This document shows positions 56,829-64,000 of a stretch of 64,000 nucleotides of DNA, in pieces. The notes below the pieces were generated by a model, which was given only the letters and a program-made list of their open reading frames with translations, did no database searches and had not been told where the DNA came from. Origin of the DNA: Tulasnella sp. 424. Lineage: Eukaryota; Basidiomycota; Agaricomycetes; Cantharellales; Tulasnellaceae. Made by a program: the position numbers and the translations under genes. The first letter of the stretch is position 1. The number at the start of each line of letters is the position of its first letter. Location of the stretch: NCBI GenBank assembly GCA_019633425.1, contig WSUB01000189.1, positions 1 through 64,000 on the forward strand. The letters run 5' to 3'.

Positions 56829-58548
56829 TCATGAACGGCTTAGGAAACAGGAGATCGGTCCTTTATGTTTGCGAGAGCAGCATACTTGGGGCAATTGAGC
56901 TCCAGTACGGTCGCACGTCTTGCTAAGATGGTCCACGAGACCTTCAATGGTGTGAGGTTTGTCACCTGATGAGACCAGAATTAGACGCTTACACCTACAG
57001 GAGCGCAAGAAAACTGTAGAAGAAGAACAAACCTTCGAGGAAACGAACTAATGAATGAGTCAACTGCCCGTAATAGCCGCCCTTATATTCTTTAGACCAG
57101 GCAACTTGGTTCGGCTGGGTAGCCGAGATTTGAATCTGAGAATTGGTGAGGCGAAAAATGTTAGCCGATGGATACTCAAACTGAGACAATGACTAACTAT
57201 CAGGATTGGGACCTTGATGTCCCAATTTTTGATGATTCTGACTCCTTCTCCTTTCGCTTGATAAGTGTAAGGAAGGCCTTAAGATCAATGTGTCAGCCTG
57301 CGTCGGAGTTAAAAAGGAAGTAAGGGAAGCGTACCGAGAGATCCTCCACTGTGGCATGCCTAGGACTTCAGTCAGCACATGCAGGTATGATTATAACGTA
57401 AAGAATAGACCTACGTCAAAGACAGCCTGGAGGGGGCCTGTTAATACGCCATAAGAAGTGAGATGAGGCAACACCGCTTACCGTGACAACTGTGGATGGA
57501 TATCGAGCCTCACAGAACCAAGCTTGGAGTTCCTACAGTTTGTGGCACTTAGTAAATGGTATAAATTCCTTCCCCTTCTGACTGTCATACATACTTTCCC
57601 GTAGATTCTGCGGCCATCTCCAGCAAGTATGGTTTGGAAATCGCACTCGTCTCCGCTGTTACCGTTCATCATGTTTACTTCAGCGTGTTCGCCATGGCCT
57701 CCAACTATTATTTAGCTAGTGAGCATCGTAGCAGGGCTTTTACGCTTGTAACAGACTTACAGTAAAAGACGATCTTGGCGTCCCGCTCAGCGGTACGCAT
57801 AATTCTTTGAATTGTACACCTCTTTCGTAGGACAGTTAGAGTCAGATGGGACTTCCACCAATATAATTTAGCTCACTATTGAGTTCCTACTTGTGTCCAC
57901 CTTTGGAATTATTCTTTTAATTCCCGTGGAGTCGGTGAAGTCGACATCAAAGTCGTTAAGGAGGGTGAAATTTACGGAATTTCCTTCATGGCGATAGTCG
58001 AAATGACGAAGGAGAAGCACAAAGTCGTACTTGGTTCCTTTGAGTTCCAGAGGATAATTGTGTTGAGTATGATACGACCCGGGGTATGATAAACTAGTCT
58101 GGTTGAGATTGACGTTAGAGTTAGAATTGCTGAGTGATGGTAGAGAGTTACGTACAATAACGATATTGGTCACAGAGCCTAACACGAGGGAGCGGTGTTA
58201 AACGGATTGATCCACGAGGCGATGATCTAACCCTTACCAGTCTGGAGAGGAAGATTCTTCAAACTGCGAGAAAAGATCGAGCCAACTACAGGTAGCTGAC
58301 TATTTTTTATTATTAACATCACCCGTCAGCGCTGTCATCCAAGCTAGGAATTGGAAGGCTCACCGAAGGCGGCGTTTTGCCTTTACAATACCATCTGAGA
58401 CCTGCTCAGAGATGTGCTCCAGAGTGTGGATCAAAGAAGTACCGGACTTCTTTGTCTTCTCTGCTGTTTGTGCTGAGAGCTGCTGGGGGGAAGCAAGCGA
58501 CATTGTCGATAGCTTGGGCCGGCGCTGTTGGAGGGCTGCCTGAGCCAT
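56829..58548 (-). CDS. Caspase-like (peptidase C14) protein, copy 6
   Basis: Exons join in frame from ATG 58548 (MAQAALQQRRPKLS; alternative MSLASPQQL at 58503) to TGA 56829-56831. N-terminus: HTLEHISEQVSDGIVKAKRR, RQLPVVGSIFSRSLK. Core: NIVI-TSLSYPGS; KYDFVLLLRHFDYR; VNFTLLNDFDVDF; PKVDTSRNSIRCTIQRIM; the His loop IVFYFGGHGEHAEVNMMNGN; LAGDGRRIYGK; micro-exon A-V-F-D (57415-57426); ACHSGGSLGLPYTYQAKG. The p10-like part is IQISATQPNQVAWS, YYGQLTHSLVRFLE, HTIEGLVDHLSKTCDRTGAQLPQV. All catalytic motifs are canonical, with no lesions. Closest to copies 5 and 7, in ~3.4-kb repeat units. Confidence 0.85.
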
Positions 58549-60061
58549 GGAGAAACTCTCTGGGATTCGTCTACAGAGTGTTTATATAGCGTACTGCATT
58601 TTGAACCGAATATTCCGGTCGCGCGATTCCATTTCCTAGTAAATCCCGCCCCGTTGCAACTTCTAAGGAGACGGCCGACTCGTCTCAGAGAAGGTCGTTG
58701 AGTTCAAGTTTCTCCATGTTAGGGGGAGTGATCGAGGGTTGCTATCAAAGTGACGTTGTGGAAGTAGAGGTGAACCATGGATCCCGACGCTGAGCGCTAC
58801 GACAATTGCTAAGAAGGTGATAAGCCACCCGGGGTGGTGTGCTCAGTTGAGGTATCGAACCTTATACCTCTAGCATGAGAATAAAGTGTGAGAAGCTCGA
58901 ATTAAGGAAGAACACCAAAGAGGAGGATGCCACCCACCTCAAGTTTGGAATGGTGACCTGGACGGCGATCGGCGCAAGCACAGCTCCCGCGCGCAGGCCG
59001 CGCGCCCCCGCACCCCGCCGCACTGCCTCAACTGGAGGCACGTAGTCTCAGGCACATTGCGTAGAGGATGCTTTAGGGGATATTATGAAGAGCACCCTTA
59101 AATGAAAATTACTCGATCGAGTGACCGATACTGCAGAAGGAGGGAGTGGCGGAGTACGGTCCGGTGCCGGAACCGAGGTCCGGATCAAACTGGACACTAA
59201 GCCAAAACTCGGAATCCACATGAATAGCTTCATCGTCGTCTTCCTAGAGAATTCGATCCCGAGGTATCCTCTGATAGGGACTCTGTCCTGGCTCGGACAA
59301 TGAGTGACCTTCCGCAACCCTAAGAGCCGTTATCTCCGTTGGTTAGCAGCAGAGGGGGCTCAGTCTATCTTGGAATGTGACGACGATCGGTCAACCACGT
59401 CATCTGCGTAGCTGAAGTTTTCCAAGGGCGTTTCAAGAGGAACACAACATCATCCGCTTGCTTGACGACAGGAATTGTCAACAGGAACTAGCTGTTTCAG
59501 TCCCTTTGAGCCTTTGAATCAACCGAGACCCAGACAGAGGCTGGACCCACGTGATTCCACAGAGAGGGTTTGGAGTCAGAAGAATTCCCTTCCCAGTCTT
59601 TGCTTCGAGGACTGGGTAACTGCTCAACATCATCCTGAGCTTCCTCGCATTTCTTTCGGATGTGTTGTGGAGCGTCGGCAGCCGGGAGGGGTCAGACGGT
59701 ACCGTTGATAGGAACGCCAACGGTCACCAAGGCTGTAATTAACTTGGAGACCGCACAACCAGCTTCGCCACCTTCACATTAAAAGACCTGAAACGGGGTT
59801 CGCATCGCGCTGGATGTAATATATTGTCATATTTTCAAAGTGAGCATGCTTACCCTGACCGTTTCCTTTGTAAATTGTTGCGTGAAGTGGCCTGGCATGT
59901 TCTGCTATTACCCTCTGGCGCAGTCCTAGCGAAAGAGACATAGCGGCAATCATATTCGGGCATAGACGACCAATCACTACAACGATGGCATAATGCCTAG
60001 CAGTCCATATCTCATGTGTATATATCATATGACATAAGTTCATCGGCATGTGCTTCTTAGA
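58549..60061. other. Intergenic unit between caspase copies 6 and 7
   Basis: Same order of conserved blocks as the previous unit: 59478-60049, 59116-59310, GC-rich element 58985-59020, promoter. No intact gene seen. The minus-strand opening MPMNLCHMIYTHEIW, near 60025, has relatives in the other units. Confidence 0.5.
58581..58588 (-). promoter_or_regulatory. TATA box of caspase copy 6
   Basis: TATATAAA on the minus strand, about 35 bp upstream of the first ATG and in the same sequence block as that of copy 5. This spacing would make the leader very short if the first ATG is used and favours the second ATG (58503). Confidence 0.65.
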
Positions 60062-61731
60062 TCATGGGGGGACTGTGGAGGGTATTCCTACATCATGGGC
60101 GGGGAAAAGGGAGATCTGTCCTTTGAGTTTGCGAGAGCAGCATACTTGAGGCAATTGCTCTCCTGTGGGGTCGCAATTCTTGCTAATATAATAAACGAGA
60201 CCTTCGATGGTAGGCTGCTCGCCACCTGAAGCGACAGAAGTTAAACGCTTGGAACAGGAGAAACCGGGAGAAAGAAACCGACCTTGGAGGTATTGAACCA
60301 AGGCATGAGTCATCTGCCCGTAATATCCATCTTCAAATCTGTTAGACCAGGCGAGTTGGTCCGGTTGGGTCGCTGATATTTGGACCTACATAGGCATCGG
60401 CGGGGCGCGCGCAGAAGGTTAGTTACTGGACGTCCGAACGGGAACAACAACGAACCATCGGGATTCGGGCCCTGGTACGAGAAGCTTTGGAGACTTTAAC
60501 GCTGCTTCCTTTGACGTGATACGTGTAAGAAAGGCCTTTAAGAGCGACGTGTTAGCCCGGGCCAACGTTGTAGTCAAAGAAGAAGCAGGGGAAGCGTACC
60601 AAGAGATCCTCCACTGTAACACACCTAGGGTTGCAGTCAGCACATGCACGTACAAATTATAACGTAGAGAATAGACCTACGTCAAACACAGTCTGGGGGA
60701 GGTCCGTCAGCATGCCGTAGGAAATGAAGTGAGACGACACCGCTTACCGTGACCGATATGGATGGATAGCGGGCGTCGCAGAACCAAGCTCGGAGTTCCT
60801 ACAATGGATGAAATTAAGTACGTGGTATAAACTTCCTCCTCCTTGGGCGTCATACACACCTTGCCATAGATTCTTCGGCCATCACCCGCGATTATGGTTT
60901 GGAAATCGCACTCGTCTCCAGTGTCACCGCCCATCATGTTTACTTCAGCACGCTCGCCATGACCACCGACTGTTTTTTTAGTAAGTAAGCATCGTCGGAG
61001 GGCTTTTATAGTTTGAAACAGACTTACACAAAAAGACGATCTTAGCGTCCCGCTCAGCGGTACGCACGATCTTTTGAATTGTACACCTCTTTTATTGAAT
61101 CGTTAGAGAAAGATGAGGCATCGGACAATGTGGTTCGGCTCACTATTGAGTTTCGACTTGTGTCTGTCTTCGGAATTACTTTTTGGGCTCCGGTGGAGTC
61201 GGTGAAGTCGACGTCAAAGTCGTTAAGGAGGGTGAAATTGACGGAATTTCCTTCATGGCGATAGTCGAAATGACGAAGGAGAAACACGAAGTCGTACTTG
61301 GTTCCTCTGATCTCCATAGAATAGTCGTTTTGAGCATGATACATTCCGGGGTACGATAAGCCAGTCTAGGTGGAGTGCAATTAACGTTAGAGTTAGAATT
61401 GTTGAGCGGTAGTGGGGGATCACGTACAATAATGATATCGGTCACGTTGCCTGAGACGAGCCAGCGGCGTTAAAACGGAATGATCCCATGAAGTGGTGCT
61501 CAAACCCTTACCAGTTTGGAGAGGAAGTGTCTTGAAGATTGTGGAAAAGGTTGAGCCAACTACCGGTAGCTGGCTATCGATTTTTTTTACGCCGTCACCC
61601 GTTAGCGCTGTCATCTATCCTTAGGATCGGAGCGCTCACCTAAGGCAGCGTTTTCCTTCTACAAGACCATCTGAGACTTGCTCAGAGAAGCGCTCCAGAG
61701 CGCGAATGAAGGAAGTGCCAGACGTCCTCAT
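60062..61731 (-). CDS. Caspase-like (peptidase C14) protein, copy 7
   Basis: Exons join in frame from ATG 61731 (MRTSGTSFIRALERFSEQ) to TGA 60062. Core: DIIIV region, TGLSYPGM; KYDFVFLLRHFDYR; VNFTLLNDFDVDF; PKTDTSRNSIRCTIQKIV; the His loop IVFLFGGHGERAEVNMMGGD; IAGDGRRIYGKELRAWF; micro-exon T-V-F-D (60681-60692); then VCYSGGSLGLSYTYHVKG, where Tyr replaces the usual His after the Cys. The p10-like part is VQISATQPDQLAWS, YYGQMTHALVQYLQ, PTIEGLVYYISKNCDPTGEQLPQV. Complete and open; the start is less sure than in copies 5 and 6 because the N-terminus is shortened. Confidence 0.83.
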
Positions 61732-63551
61732 GTTGTTTGTGGTTGGTGTTGAGAGCCGCGGAGTAAGAGCGAGCGACGCTGTCGTTCGCCGGGGGCGGGC
61801 GCTGATGAAGGACTGGCCTTGGAGAACCCTCTTCGAGTCGTCTTCAAAGTCTCTCTATATATTGTACCACATCTGAACCGAGTATTCTGTCGGACATCTT
61901 CCGTTCTATGGTAGCTACCGACCCCTTGCAACTCCCAAAAGAGAGAGACGGGTGACTATCCCGAGAACGTCCGTGAGTTCAAATTTCTTTTCGGATTTTG
62001 TGGAGGTATTGATCGGTGGTTTCCATCACAAGAGCGCTATGGAAGCTGAAGGGGAGAGCATGGATCACTACCATGAGTGCTGGGACCTTCCTTAGGAAGC
62101 CGTGAGCCATGCACCGCGAGGCGCCCACAGCAGTTGAGATATCAAACCTTATACCGCTGGGATGATTAGAGTGTGAGAAATTCAACGTAATAGAATGGCA
62201 CTAAAGAGGAAAGTGCCACCTCCCCTTAAGGATGGAATGGTGACCGGAATGGTGATCGGTGCAAGCACGCGCAGGCCGTGCGCGCGCCCGGTTCCACTGC
62301 CCCAACTGAAGGAGTAGTTCTAGCCACGTTCCATAGAGGATGCTTTAGCGGATCTCATGAAGAGACCGCTTATTGAAAATTACTCGATATGGTGACCGAT
62401 ACTCTAGAAGAGGTGAAACCAAGTCGGGGCAGCGGAGTACGGTCCGGGCCGGAACCGAGGTCCGCATCGAACTGTACACCAAACGAAAACTCGAATGAAT
62501 TGCTTCAATATTGGCGTTTTCCTAGAGAATCCGATCCTGAAGTTCCTCTAATAAGGACTCTGTTCTGGGCTGGAGTCGGGGTGACTTTCCACAACGCCAC
62601 ATTGTCTAAGAGCCGTCATCTCCGCTTCCGCAGCAGCAGGCGGGCAATCGTGCAGGCCTCGCTTTCACACACCATGACTGCGACGGCAGGTAGCCACATA
62701 TAGCATTCGCACAAGAGCCCGAAAACTCTGCTCATGTAATATGTTCTAGCTAGGTACGTACGGACGGGTAGCACGAAAGCTTCGGTGTAGGGAGCTCGGT
62801 TCATTACTGAAAGTGACGATCGGTCAACGACGTAAACTGCATACCTGAAGTTTTCTAAGGGCGTTTCAGGAAGAACACAACCTCGTCCGCTTGTGCCGCT
62901 TGACGACAGCAATGTCAATAGGTACTAGCTGTTTCAGTCCCTTTGAGCCTTTGAATCAACCGAGACCCAAACAGAGTTGGACCCACGTGATTCCACAGGG
63001 AGGGTTTGGAGCTGGAAGAGTTCCCTTCCCAGTCTTGGCTACAAGGACTGTGGTAGCTGCTCAACATCGCCCACGGCTTCTTCCCATCTCCTTCGGATGT
63101 CTCGTGGAGCGTCGGCACCGGGGAGGGGACAATTGTACAAACGGCACCGTTGATAGGGTCAGCCAACGATCGCTTGGGGCTTTGACCCTGAGACCCGCAC
63201 CACCAGGTTCGCCACCTCCTCATCCAAAGACCTGGAACGGTTCGCGTCACGCTGTATGAATGTAATATATTGTTGTGTTTTCAGAGGGAGCATGCTAGCC
63301 CAGACCGTTTCCTTCCTAAATTATTCGCGTGGGGTGGCCTGGCATGCTCTGTTATTACCCTCTGGCGCAGTCATAGCGAAAGGGACATAGCGGCAATCAT
63401 ATTCGGGTATAGACTACATATTACTACGGCGATGGCATAATGCCTATCGTTCCATATCTCATGTGTACGTATCATATGGTATAAGTTCTTTCCTAACGGT
63501 AGATCATGGCGGGCGTTGGAATAGAATCCTATATCATAGTTGGCAGCTTGA
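61732..63551. other. Intergenic unit between caspase copies 7 and 8
   Basis: Contains the conserved blocks 62915-63480 and 62390-62600, the GC-rich element 62266-62291 (shortened) and the copy 7 promoter with a TATATAT at 61857-61862. No intact gene seen. Confidence 0.5.
61857..61862 (-). promoter_or_regulatory. TATA box of caspase copy 7
   Basis: ATATAT-type element about 126 bp upstream of the chosen ATG, aligned with the TATA boxes of copies 5 and 6 by the flanking sequence. Confidence 0.5.
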
Positions 63552-64000
63552 TCAATTGAAAAGGGAGAGCCTTCCCCTGAGTTTGCGGGAGCAGCAGACT
63601 TGAGGCAGTTGATCCCCCTTGGGGTCGCACGTCTTGGAAAGATGATCAACGAGGCCTTCGATGGTATGTCGCTCGTCACCTGATGAGACCGCGGTTAAAC
63701 GCTTGGAACTAAACACCCAGAAGAAACCGGTAGAAGACCAACCTTCGAGGTATTGAACTAAAGAATGAGTCAACTGCCCGTAATACCCATCTTTAAACCT
63801 GTTAGACCAGGCGAGTTGGTTCGGTTGAGTCGCCGATATTTGTACCTGTGCATTGGCGAGGCGTAGAAAGTTAGCCGCTGAACGTCCGAACTGGAACAAC
63901 AACGAACCATGGGGATTCGGACCCTGGTACGAGAAGCTTTGAAGACTTTAACGCTGCTTCCTTTGACGTTATAAGTGTAAGGAAGGCCTTTAAGGGCGAC
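63552..64000 (-). CDS. Caspase-like protein, copy 8 (3' end only)
   Basis: The window edge cuts this gene. Visible exons: one entering at the edge with GLPYTYNVKGSSVKV, one with VQISATQPNQLAWS and YYGQLTHSLVQYLE, and the last with HTIEGLVDHLSKTCDPKGDQLPQV ending LRGRLSLFN, stop at 63552. The catalytic His and Cys exons lie outside the window. It continues the 3.3-3.4 kb periodicity of copies 5-7, so the array extends beyond this sequence. Confidence 0.85.

Overview
The window is nuclear DNA of a filamentous basidiomycete, most likely an Agaricomycete. Almost every gene is broken by 45-70 bp GT-AG introns. The protein families present (Tnp2-type CACTA transposase, HNH_2 nuclease-like genes, caspase-like arrays, an FKBP12, a fungal GRASP and a Borealin/Nbl1-like protein) fit that group. 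No rRNA, convincing tRNA or CRISPR array was seen.

Layout. 0-5 kb: two multi-exon hypothetical genes, one of them low-complexity with a 27-bp coding minisatellite. 5.0-8.5 kb: a CACTA/EnSpm DNA transposon with an intact-looking Tnp2 transposase; its right terminus lies inside a truncated HNH gene copy. 8.8-11.3 kb: gene-poor repeat debris. 11.3-24.1 kb: a segmental tandem array in which HNH_2 genes (one intact, one probably frameshifted, one clear pseudogene, one stub) alternate with broken 3' pieces of a large PH-domain gene whose full copy ends the array at 19.6-24.1 kb. One HNH promoter carries a 5'-truncated LINE with a 14-bp target-site duplication and a poly(A) tail. 25.1-31.5 kb: a tandem triplication of an FKBP12-type prolyl isomerase gene with its upstream region (copies 1 and 3 open, copy 2 with a stop codon). 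32.4-36.8 kb: single-copy housekeeping genes, namely a GRASP55/65 homologue with an extraordinary His-rich tail, a Borealin/Nbl1-like chromosomal-passenger subunit, and a small hypothetical gene.

38.7-64.0 kb: the most striking region, an array of eight caspase-like (peptidase C14, metacaspase-like) genes: three on the plus strand, then five on the minus strand, the last cut by the window edge. I rebuilt their splicing by hand. Seven are complete and open, with a catalytic His loop (x-G-H-G/A) and a catalytic Cys loop (D-x-C-x-x-G/A). The residues around the Cys vary between copies: DTCTCA, DTCSNG, DCCSSG, DACHSG three times, DVCYSG. All seven share an unusual 12-nt micro-exon ending just before the x-Cys of that loop. 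The repeat unit is about 3.3-3.5 kb in both arms, and in the right arm it includes conserved intergenic sequence and TATA-box promoters.

Overall, local tandem duplication, followed by decay of some copies and diversification of others, shaped more than half of the window. Exon boundaries were read by eye from splice signals and paralogue comparison. They are reliable for the FKBP, GRASP and caspase genes and less so for the low-complexity genes.
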